DNA of 64,000 bases, from assembly GCF_014851395.1 (NCBI RefSeq), contig NW_024043372.1, positions 8,507,490-8,571,489 on the forward strand, given 5' to 3'. This DNA comes from Micropterus salmoides. Taxonomy: Eukaryota > Chordata > Actinopteri > Centrarchiformes > Centrarchidae. A program made the position numbers and the translations under genes. The notes beneath the pieces are model-generated. The model saw only the letters and a list, made by a program, of their open reading frames with translations. It was not told where the DNA came from and ran no database searches. This document shows positions 49,353 through 61,070 of this stretch, one piece after another; positions within the stretch are counted from its first letter, which is position 1; the number at the start of each line of letters is the position of its first letter.

Positions 49353-51526
49353 TGTCTTGGAACCAGTATCCTCCCCAGAGGACAAAAGAAGTATTGCATG
49401 TCACTGTTAATGCCTCTCCTTCAGTTTAATGTATTACTGTTTTATTGTTTATAATCTGATGCCATCTTCGTATAACTTGCTTATATATTCTCTATTCTAT
49501 AAGTAAGAACGTTTAACAACCAATATTATCCAGGAAGTGGTTAATTAAGTTTCTTTCATCTGCTGTGATCCTGAAAATGTTGTTTGACCGAACCATTTTC
49601 AGTCGTTACGATGATTAATTCAATTTTCTTTTCCTTTTATCAAATGCTTAAAACTAAGAACGGTATAACTGTTTATGACATTTAAGGTTTCATTGTGGAC
49701 GGTATTTCATTAAAAACGCGCAAATACATGTTAAATTTAAGACACAGAAATCTGAGGAGACGGGAAGCCCTCCACTTGAGGATACACCCCAGGAGACAAA
49801 ACATGCTGTTGTGTAAAAATTCAAGACTTGGGCCAGATAAGAAAGCTTGAACTATTACCAACATTTTTATTATAGAGCCCCTCTGTTACCAGAACAGAGA
49901 CCCGAGTTGACATGAAAACCATGTAACGACTGACTTTCACCTCCTTTTATAGTTTCTTGGCTTCACATCATCTCTTGATCTGACTGCCTGCTCCTCCTCT
50001 CTGTGTCCTTTGCATGCACTCCGCTTGATCATGCCATTTCATCCATAACCTGACTTTTGTGGAATTGGTGTTGTTTGTGCTCCGAGCTAGAAACAGGACA
50101 TTCTTACTGTGATGGACTATATTGATGTATGTTTTGTAATACAATTTTCACAAAATCTGCTTCTATGTTTTCCTTTGGAAGTGTTTTTGATTCTATCTTA
50201 CTGTGCTCCCTCCCTTTGCTCCCAAAGCAAGTGTGTTCACACACACACACATATGTGCTACTGCTGAGCCTGTGTAGTTAGATACAGAAAGGAGCACATA
50301 CACAGAGCTATAGAGTTTTAACACTGTGATCCTAACTTTACACAATAAAACAAAACTTTAAATGATGACAATGTAGACCACCATTGCTCTAGTAATTAAT
50401 GATAACAATTTAGGCTATAATGCTCCAAAATAATTCACAACAATGCGCTCGCTCTCTTCTTGCTCTCAACTCTCTGCACGCTTACAGAATGTGCTCCGTG
50501 TCCAAGCAACGCCAACGGCAAGAGTTCCGCACGCCATTGTCTGTGAAATTTTCTTTGTCTTCCAGCAACGTACTTATCCATATTCACCCGAACCTTCGTT
50601 GAGTTGATCTTTTCTTTTCTTTTGTTTGTTAAAGTTATTAAGCCACGCAACGTTGAATTCAGGAACAACCAAGTTCACTTTAACGTTTATTTTAGTCGAA
50701 TTAACTTCTACTGCTCTCACCAAAGTTCAGACCCAGCCACGTGGGTCCGTTACGGCAGCAGTAATCCAGAGGACATCAAACCAACGAACCGAGCCAGGGT
50801 TATCTGCCAGGCTGGACGGCCCTATCACTGCAAGTGTTTTCTTCACCACCAGCCGAAGCGGACGGACCCCCGGAATAATCGCTAGCAAAAAGCCAGGAGT
50901 CGAGCAGCTAGCGTGGGGCCGCTTGACCAGCATGAAGGCTGACAAAACGCAGTAAGGCAAACAAAAACCCTGCATTCTGTGGTCAGTTGATGTCCATTAC
51001 TATTTTTAATCCTTTAGCTTTAATCTTTAATCCTGTAGCCTAAAACTAAAAAATTTAACTTAGTTATTATCATAACTTGCATTCTCTTTCTCTCTTAGAC
51101 TCAAATCCTTCCACAATAGACCAAATAAATTCACATTGAACTCCTTAATTCTTAGTGATTGCATTCTGTTTGTTTAGTCATTGTTTTATTTCTTTGATAT
51201 ATTTAAGATCACTTGTATTCACTTTAGTTAGTTAATCAATTTCACCTTAATCACAGGAACGGTGTGTGTGTACTGTTTAAATCCAAGTCACTGGACGGAG
51301 GATTCACAACTTGATATGAGACTGACTGATTGATTGAAAATTTATTTTTCACTAGTGAATAATTGTGTAATTATTAAAAACCATACTTAAGGCTTCCTGA
51401 AGGCCTTAGGCGAACGGAATTTCAGGTGGTGCCACAAAACGAGAGTTTTATTAATTAATATTTCCAAATATTATTATTCATAACCTTATTAACCAATAAT
51501 ACGTAGGTTCACTATACGCTGACACA
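49353..51526 (+). mobile_element. LTR-like element, plus orientation (copy 2)
   Basis: Homologous to 17106-18344 but in opposite orientation and longer. Matching blocks: GAGGACAAAAGAAGTATTGC near 49377, the GTGGACGGTATTTCATTAAA region near 49695, TTTTGTTTGTTAAAGTTATT near 50621, CAGCTAGCGTGGGG near 50907, ATATGAGACTGACTGATTGA near 51313 and TTTCAGGTGGTGCC near 51420. It starts TGTCTTGGAACC and ends near GCTGACACA. An extra segment of about 0.6 kb (roughly 49820-50430) is absent from copy 1. No coding domains were seen. Confidence 0.6.
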
Positions 51527-51864
51527 CTCACGAAATGAGAGAAAACATACCTCAAAGCCTGTTTTGTACCATTGCACACTGTTTTGAGGAAACATCATTT
51601 AGCCCAGAAACCATTGCAAACTGGAGCAAAGCATTTTGAGATTTAACGTGCCCCAGTTCTCACTTCCATCATCAGTCACTCACTTTACTAACCCTGTAAG
51701 CTGTTTTTGTAAGAGATTTTTATTATAGTTTTCTTGTGCATTGAGGGATTATTATTGATATTTCAGGTGCACTTTTAGTTTGACCTCCAAATAAAGTCAT
51801 ATTTTTTAAAACCTGTCAGATATTCTGACTGCCTGAATTTGTTTTTGGAGATGTAATAGCACAA

Positions 51865-52312
51865 GTGAACACAAGTTTAAATTTACAAAGCCCTGCCAGT
51901 ATCAGGGCTACACACAATGATAATGGACTCACAGAAGCTCAACTCCAGGTAGTTCAAACAATAGATTTATTGGACAAGGTGCACAAAGAATCAGGCGAAG
52001 GTACTGAAAATACTAGACTGGAATCAGGGTCAAAAGGCAAGGCTTTGGTTGAAACTCTCAGTAGAAAAACCACTAGGAAACAGCTCTGTCACCAGGTAAC
52101 AAGTCAATCTGGCAAAGACATCAGTGAGGAGTGGTTTATACACTAGTGCCAGGGAGACAATGAGACATGGGAGCACATTAGGGTGGGAACAGGTAATCAC
52201 ACATGGAGGGGAGGCAGACAAAGACCTGAAGCGAGACACAAGATGAGTAACCCACACAAAACAGATAGTGGCTACAGACAAGGAAACAAAAAACATGACC
52301 TTAACTGTGGGT
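51865..52312 (-). repeat. LTR-like or mid-repetitive block
   Basis: On the minus strand it has a TATA-like GTGTATAAACCACTCC and pyrimidine-rich phrases such as CCCATGTCTCATTGTCTCCC. This suggests an LTR promoter region; ends and duplication are not confirmed. The plus-strand open frame at 51865-52146 is probably a by-product. Confidence 0.35.
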
Positions 52313-52548
52313 ACTCGACATGACAGCGAGTAGTCTCTATAGAGGCTGCAATGTAGCGACTGGAGTCACTATTTCAATAGGGTTGACCCCTGTGGTACAA
52401 TGAAGGTTAATTTTAAACATAATGTCATTGCAGCCATTAAATGGAGAAAACAGGATATGCACACTGTGTCTGGAGAACATTTTGATCTCATGAAGATCCT
52501 CACTAGGCTTTTAACAGGCAAATGTTAAATAACACTACACATGGAAAA

Positions 52549-52549
52549 C

Positions 52550-52599
<50 letters not shown>
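52549..52599. repeat. (CA)n microsatellite
   Basis: About 25 units. Confidence 0.95.
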
Positions 52600-52603
<4 letters not shown>

Positions 52604-54188
52604 ATTTCAGTCTGCATATATTCTTCTTATATCAGTACTGAACTAGGGAACTATCAGGAGGGTGATGATTAAGATATGACACAACCTGTTCATCTACCTG
52701 CAGATGTTTTCCAGGCCAAATGGTCTAAACTTATCAAAGCAAGGGACTTTTATTCCATCTGCTCTGTGCAGATTTGATGGAAATCAGGCCAGAAGTTTAT
52801 AGTTCGAGGCCAAGAGACCATGATCGTTGACACCAAATGTCCATTTTTTTCAATTTCTAGCACCAAAGTGCTGGAAAGACATACAAGGACTAAAGTTGTT
52901 AGCTAATCTGGCAACCTACAAAGTCCAATAGAGATACAAAGTAATCAATCATTGCTGGTTCAAATTAAAGGTGCTCTGTGAAGCATTTTAAAATCAATAG
53001 TGCAAAGAGTGAAAGGACTTTGACACGTTTCTCTCCTGGGAGGAAGGATGGAAAGGAAGGGCAGTGTTTATGAGACATATATGGTCTCTAGTTTGGAGAA
53101 AAATAAGTTATCAACACCTCTTTTATGAGACAGAGGTGACCAGTCATCTCTGTCATGATTTCATTTTGTGAACTTAATTATACCAAGTACAATTACATAG
53201 CCTACTTGTGGTTAAAAATGATCCACACAAGCACCTTTTAAATTAGTTTAAATTATCTAATTTATCTTCGTGACACTGGCAGGCACTTTAAATCCTCACA
53301 CTTATCTTCACATTTCTACCTGAAGTAATTTGGTAAAAGATTAAATTACTTGTTTTACATGAAGATTTTTTTGAAGTGCAGAACTTGACTACCTGATAGC
53401 TCCATTCTCTCTCCTGGAGGATTAGCTCTGCCACTGGGACTGCACGGCTAATTTGACAGATAAAAAGGTGGAGATGTTAACATGCAAATGTAACACAAAG
53501 GCAGTCCCACTTGTCCACAGGTATGTCTTCTGTTTGTGTGTGTGTGGGAGAGTAGGACTAGCTTCTAAGTGACAGGCAGTGGTGCACCTGAATTGATTGC
53601 TACATGAGCTAAGTGGTCTCCATAAAACAAGCTGGAGATGAAATAATGACTATAATATCAGTAAGCTTTTGTACATTTTTGTTAGCATAGTTACAAACAA
53701 AAGAGACTGTGAGAAAAGTATACAATAAAAATTAAAACACAAAAAGCTAAGCTAGCTGTTGATGGTCAGTTTTGTAAAATGCCTCCACACTGTAATATTA
53801 GGTTGGCTGCTTGGTAAACTATACTGTGTCGTCTTATATTTCTTCACACGTTAAATACTGGGATGCGTGGACGTGGACGCTTTGGAGTGAAGCTGTGCTG
53901 AATAACAGAAGGTAATTAACAAGTGATGTGACTAACTAGCTGTTTTATTAATTTGCAATGTAATTACTTTTTAATGATTAACAAGTAATAAGTAATTGAT
54001 TTTATTTTCCATGTAATTTCCCCCAAACTGTTCCTCCCTCTATCTTCTGCCCTCACTATGCATGTAGGTGCACAGCTTTTTAGTGAGCTAAATACTGTGA
54101 AAACTGTATTGGATAAAACACAACAAATTCAATGATGTGGATTACAAATCTCAAAAAACATGAGATACCTGAAATCTAAATGCATGTA
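52600..54188. other. Unassigned 1.6-kb block
   Basis: No gene or mobile-element end supported. Confidence 0.5.
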
Positions 54189-54725
54189 TGTTACGGCCTT
54201 AGAGCCGTGTGTTCTGTGTTTTGTTTTATGTGCTTCTCCTTCTCCTGTAGTTCTCCAGGTCCTTCCCCGCTCCTGCCTCACAGCTGCAACTAGTGATTGG
54301 CAGCAGCTGCCCGTGATTCCCCAATCAGTACCTAAAGGATAAGAGAACAATGAGAGAGCAGCAACGGGGCTTGTGGGGCCAGTCTTGAGAGGCCAGCGTT
54401 TGAGGCTGATCTTGAGAGGCCAGCCTGTGTGGCCGCCAACCAGCGGGTCACATGGCGGTGTTCGGGAGCAGCAGGGTGGAGCTATGGGCTCGCAGACTCT
54501 CTCGGAATAGAGAGAGTGTTGAGTGTGTTACTTCAGTTTCTAGTTTAGTGTTTTTAGTTAGAACCTATATTTCATCTTTTTTTAAGTAGCCTAAGCCCTG
54601 TGGCAGAAAGAATTGAGAAGGAATTTTAGGGGTACACCGGTTTCGTCTGGTCATGTTTGGGTCAGTGGGAGATGGGAACTCCCTTTGGGTGGACTTTGGG
54701 CTTTTTCACCCTGCAAACCTATTAC
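54189..54725 (+). mobile_element. Putative LTR start (TGTTACGG)
   Basis: It begins TGTTACGGCCTTAGAGCCGT and has GC-rich content unlike its flanks, in the style of fish Gypsy LTRs. The right limit is uncertain. The complementary end CCGTAACA lies at 56521-56528 with a LINE fragment between, so the two may be parts of one disrupted element. No target duplication. Confidence 0.4.
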
Positions 54726-54834
54726 ATGCACAACAAAGGTATATACCTCAATAAAGGAGAGAGGAAAAGCCAAAGAGCTGTTAGGTGCATTGTGGATTGC
54801 CTGACATGTATGCACCACAGTGTTGATTTAATGG

Positions 54835-55235
54835 TGCCTTTCCACAGCAGTGCCTATCTTCCACTGGAGCACCACAAAGATTTTTTTCCTTTTACTCTAC
54901 ATCCTCTATACCAACTATTGTAGGAGTCAGTATAGTGATGGACACATCCTTAAATTTGTTTACACTGTCATCAGTCTGATCCAAGATAGACATCTCATGG
55001 GCCTGTTATTGATGTTTGAACACTGGTGTAGTAATCATTTTCTAAGGTTAAATACTACTAAAACAAAAGACATGACAGACTTGACATTAGAAGAGCATAA
55101 TCACTCCCACCCTTTGACCACTGTCAAAGGTCAGTGAGTAGTGAACGTTGCGGCAAGCTGTTAGAAAGGCCAGCAAAGGCCTACGGAGACTTAATGTCAT
55201 CGATGTTGACCATAAAGTAGTGGTGCTATTTTATA
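54835..55235 (+). mobile_element. LINE reverse-transcriptase fragment
   Basis: 54855-54890 reads STGAPQ, the block before the catalytic motif. About 54925-55020 reads YSDGHILKFVYTVISLI, in place of the usual FADDT: the two Asp are lost. 55015-55130 reads FEHWCSNHFLRLNTTKTKDM and HPLTTVKGQ. 55150-55230 reads ASKGLRRLNVIDVDHKVVVL. These follow the order of LINE reverse transcriptases. Both ends are missing and the active site is destroyed. Confidence 0.75.
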
Positions 55236-55239
55236 TAAG

Positions 55240-56135
55240 TCCCCACACACACGCGCACACACGCACGCGTCAGTCACATTTGTCCATACCAGCAGAGGGG
55301 AGGACTCCCCAACCGAAACACACGGGTAATCCTCACCACTGAACAGTCCACTTTCATGTATGATGGATTACCATAGCATGTCAACAAATCCATCAAAGTG
55401 TTGGTAGGATGAGGCCTTGAGTCCCCTGAGTAAAAGGGAGCGAGAGAGAGGTTTAAATATATGGAATTCTACATTTTACATAAACATACCTTTTTAAAAG
55501 TGCGTGCGTGCTTTCAGTTTTCAATATTTCATATGTCCTCCTGGTCATGTTGCCCTTGATGATTGATATCCCAGTTCATCAATTTGGCAGTATAATGTCT
55601 GCAATACACAACACAAACACAGTAACACCCTCATGGTTACACTGTAAAGACATAAAAAATCAGAATCTGGTCTTATTATAAATGTTGTTACTGTTCACAA
55701 GCACACTTTCCTCTTTTTTCCATAGCTGACAACAAAATAGAATTTTGACTTTCCTTTTGTTCTCAAAAACTGGGCTTATGCAAACTCACACACAGATACA
55801 CACACCTGCTGTCTAGAAAAATGAAAACACAGAAATAACAGCATCTGGACTCAATCCTCATGTGGTCACTTTTCACCCACACACACCCACACACATGCCA
55901 TGTTGGCAGCGTCTGACTGACTAACGCACGTCTAATCGTCGCGTGGTTGCTGCATAACTTTAAACCTTAATATACACAGATGTCCTGAACGGGGACCCGT
56001 TTTTTTAGTACCAGGCTGTAAAACATGTTTATTTATGCTGTAAAGGTGGCCATTGTAATATGGGGGTCTATGGGGAAGACTTGAAGGGTGTACACGTGAT
56101 GGCCTCCACCCCCCCGTGTGTGAGTGTGTGATTAC
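55240..56135. other. Unassigned DNA with Z-DNA-type CA/CG run
   Basis: 55243-55269 is alternating purine/pyrimidine (CACACACGCGCACACACGCA). The rest is unassigned. Confidence 0.6.
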
Positions 56136-56139
56136 TCAA

Positions 56140-56528
56140 GCAGAATCCTGAGTTGAGTCTCATCAGCTGCCTCCCATTCTGCAATCAAGTCTCTTACAAG
56201 AACACAAGCGCTGTCACACTTGCTGTTACAGCAGTTCTGTCTTCTCTGCTCCAATCCCTGCCTCCAACAGGTGACCTGTAGGTTTTGCCTCTCAGTTATG
56301 GACCCTGCTCTCTCACTCTTTGGACTCCGCTCTGGCACACACCACTCCTGGGAGGAATCCAGACAGGGGAAACCCTGTCTGGATTCTTCCTCTTCGGTGT
56401 ACCTCCTTGGTTCAAGTTCACTCCCAGTTCACATTTGTTAAGGTTGTAAATAAATCATCTTGCAAATTATACCCCTGCCTCTTGTCTTACTGTATCTTGC
56501 TCGTGGGTTCACTAGCTCCGCCGTAACA
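56140..56528 (+). mobile_element. Putative LTR end (CCGTAACA)
   Basis: A poly(A) signal GTAAATAAATC at about 56446, then about 75 bases ending CGCCGTAACA, as in the R-U5 part of fish LTRs. It pairs in style with TGTTACGG at 54189. No coding domains. Confidence 0.4.
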
Positions 56529-57210
56529 GTGCCGTTGTTGTAATGCTTCCATCTCAATTCCAAGTAGTTAACTGGGTGTAACAAAGTTGAGTAGACAGGT
56601 AAAGGTGAAAGCTTTTGTCAGTACTGGCTTGTGTTAGCTGTCCTTTTTCCCTGATTGAAAGTCGATTTTTTTGATTTTAAACTTTTTTTTTTTTTTAAAG
56701 TTCAAACTCTCCTGATGTACTTTAGCCAGAATAAACACTGTGATCTAAAGAAAAAAATATGTACTTAAAAAAAAAGTAAATAAAATAGGAGTGGTGTGCT
56801 GTGATGTCAATCATCCTCCAGCAGGAATTTTATACCCAATGTGTGTTGTCTTACTAGAGTGGTATTTGATTAAAGTGAATAGTTCACTGGGTTCTGATTA
56901 CTCTGATTAAAATTAAGTACCAACCCTGATGTGACAGCTTCGACAGCCATGACTTTTAAATATACAAGTATTTTAACATGACTGTGTACTGCAGCTTGCA
57001 TAGAACAAGTGAATGTTTCTGTCCCCACTGAGCCACAGAGCTGCTTCTCATTCAGCTATTAGAGGCTAAAGTAGTTTGTCTGATTAGTCGAGTGTTTACC
57101 AGCCAGGCCTAATTCCTGACAGAGCCACAGTATCCATCCACATATCCATTTTAATTAACACTTCATCACAATTAGCTTTGTGATCAGCAGCACAGTGGGC
57201 TGGGTGAACA
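56529..57210. other. Unassigned DNA
   Basis: 0.7 kb, with poly-T near 56685. Nothing supported. Confidence 0.5.

Positions 57211-58834
<1,624 letters not shown>

Positions 58835-58872
<38 letters not shown>
58835..58872. repeat. (GT)n microsatellite
   Basis: About 19 units. Confidence 0.95.
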
Positions 58873-58874
<2 letters not shown>

Positions 58875-59043
58875 AACTGTATATCGCTTCAATCATTCAA
58901 CTAACAGTATCTTTTTTTACAGGGACTATTTATTTTTTCTGTCAAAATATGACTTTAACTAAGCCTATACAGCAAGCCACATCAATTCACAGAAACATAT
59001 CGTCGTTGAGTGTAACTTTGCCTCTCTTCCAGTCTTCTTAACA

Positions 59044-59046
<3 letters not shown>

Positions 59047-59098
<52 letters not shown>
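59047..59098. repeat. (CA)n microsatellite
   Basis: About 26 units, 175 bp from a GT array of opposite sense (58835-58872). Confidence 0.95.
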
Positions 59099-59100
<2 letters not shown>

Positions 59101-59864
59101 CATTCATAATTTTCTTTTGAGTAATGTATACTATGGCATTTTATTGCTATCAGCTGAATTTAATAAGAACAAACGTTATTTATTTACTTATTAAGTAAAT
59201 AATTGCCTAAGACAGACAGAGAGAAAGAGACTTCATTGCTCATTACGTGGTCAACACTTTCTTTCACACACAGCAGCACAATATTTGCACCAGATGTGTG
59301 TGATACTGCAACAAAGTTTAAGTTTCAAAAGCCTGAAATAAACCAACAAAGACCGCAAATCCGCCATTTATGGTATCATTATTAATCATGTCGTAATGAC
59401 ATTCATGCGGTGTGCAGCATTTTGAAAACTTGTTTATTTTAGCTTGTTTATCTTATTAATGTAAATAATAATTTCAATGAAAATACCTTTGTGATTAAAA
59501 ATAATGGTTGTTGGTAAATGACTTAGTGACCCCCACAGATGCATGATTTTACTGCTGCCATAAGAGCTCAGACCCTCCTTATGGACCATAATTACAACTC
59601 TGCTGGACTATATGGACTAAAGCTTGTGGACTATCTAACTGTAAAATCTGTAAAAATGAACATACATGCAATAAAATATGTATACCTGTATCAATAAGTT
59701 TGTAAATATCCACTTTTTAAAAATGAATGGAGAATGGAGTTAGTAGCCTACTGTAATAATACTTTCACTTTATTCACTGTATACACACAGATTACACAGT
59801 TAGAAAAGGAGTTGGCAGCAGTGACTGATTTGGAATATCCAAAACAAGTCCAAAATAAGTCTGA
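59099..59864. other. Unassigned DNA
   Basis: 0.77 kb with no supported feature. Confidence 0.5.
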
Positions 59865-59960
59865 CTTTTTATTTTATTTTACCTTTATTTAACGAGAAAG
59901 AAAACTCATTCCAAGAGCATCCTGGCCAAGACAGGCAGAAGCACAATTAACAGTTGACAT
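59865..59960 (-). repeat. TTTACCTTTATTTAAC-type fish repeat
   Basis: TTTTACCTTTATTTAACGAG, then CATCCTGGCCAAGACAGGCA. It matches a very common teleost repeat seen in reverse orientation (general knowledge). Confidence 0.55.
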
Positions 59961-60271
59961 AGCTTAATGTTACCTATATAGAACGACAAATAACCTAACT
60001 TACACACTTGTAACGTTCTGTAATTTGTGTGATTTAGATGTACAATATTGTCAGCGGTAGCTATTTTGATGCCGAACACCTACCAAGAACAATGCATTCA
60101 GACTTTACTCAATATTTTGGATAATGCTAACCAGTCACGTACTGTTGTCGCGATGTGTCCTGACAGTGGAGCTGACCTGACAGTGGAGGTCTGCACCAGA
60201 AGCAACCCCACAGTGGAGGTCTGCAGTTGGACCCCTCTCAAATTAAGAGATATTGACCAGTTAATTCTCAC

Positions 60272-60399
60272 CAACTCAACCTCATTTAGCTCATTGTTTT
60301 GGCTTTTTACAGCACATTCACTGTTTGGTTCGGTGTCAATAGCCTCATTTGAAACCAGCAGCAGGCAGCTGTTTTCATCAGACAACCCACTGTCACTAC
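60272..60399 (-). other. Weak candidate exon, acidic
   Basis: On the minus strand: acceptor TTTTTGTTTAGACAG, 128 bases, donor TTG|GTGAGA. The open frame includes SDSGLSDENSCLLLVSNEAI and continues acidic to the donor. The phase does not join the host gene's last exon. It could be an exon of another gene or of a transposase N-terminus. No homology recognised. Confidence 0.25.
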
Positions 60400-60867
60400 C
60401 TGTCTAAACAAAAACTAAATGGGGAGTGAATAGCTGACTTACATTCATCCAGTGGACAAAACATGACTACAATAGTGTGATTATGTTGCTCTGTGTGTGC
60501 TGGATGAGTAAATAATACTGGACCATGACTGGCTTCCAAACTACAGAATAATGTGAGAATAATACACTTGAGTACAAATTTAGCCCAAGGAATGAGCCAC
60601 AGTAGCCAATGAGTGAGCCAGGAGCGAGCAGATCTAACTAATAGAACAGCATATTTTTCAAAATATGCAACAAGTGCAAGTTTCTTTGAATTTCACTTTT
60701 TTCATAGTCAACCAAGTCCAGGGTCACAGGGTTGAGCAATATGACCATAGGCCTTGGTGTGAGATGATAGTATACTAATAGAGATTTATATACTAGTATT
60801 TTCCTTATAGTGCCTAAGGCCTACATTGTGTAAGGTTATTGTGTGCAATAATCAATCAATCAATCAT

Positions 60868-60873
60868 TTATTA
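60868..60873 (-). promoter_or_regulatory. Poly(A) signal candidate of the minus-strand gene
   Basis: AATAAA on the minus strand, about 200 bp past the stop codon of the gene at 61071-62934. It would place the (GT)n array (minus sense) within the 3' UTR. Confidence 0.5.
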
Positions 60874-60948
60874 TTTGTTCTGCAGCAGACATATTAACGC
60901 AACAAAAAAATAAAGGACAATATGACATGAACATACAATATAATACGG

Positions 60949-60950
<2 letters not shown>

Positions 60951-61038
<88 letters not shown>
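60951..61038. repeat. (AC)n microsatellite in putative 3' UTR
   Basis: 44 uninterrupted AC units, 33 bp beyond the stop codon of the minus-strand gene, where it reads as (GT)44. Confidence 0.95.
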
Positions 61039-61040
<2 letters not shown>

Positions 61041-61070
61041 GTACGTGCCTCATAGTGAGGTCCAGGTTAA

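Noticed and set aside
50604..50955. Overlapping 93- and 109-codon open frames
   Set aside because: They sit in the CpG-rich part of the LTR-like copy 2; the equivalent region of copy 1 is not open in the same way.
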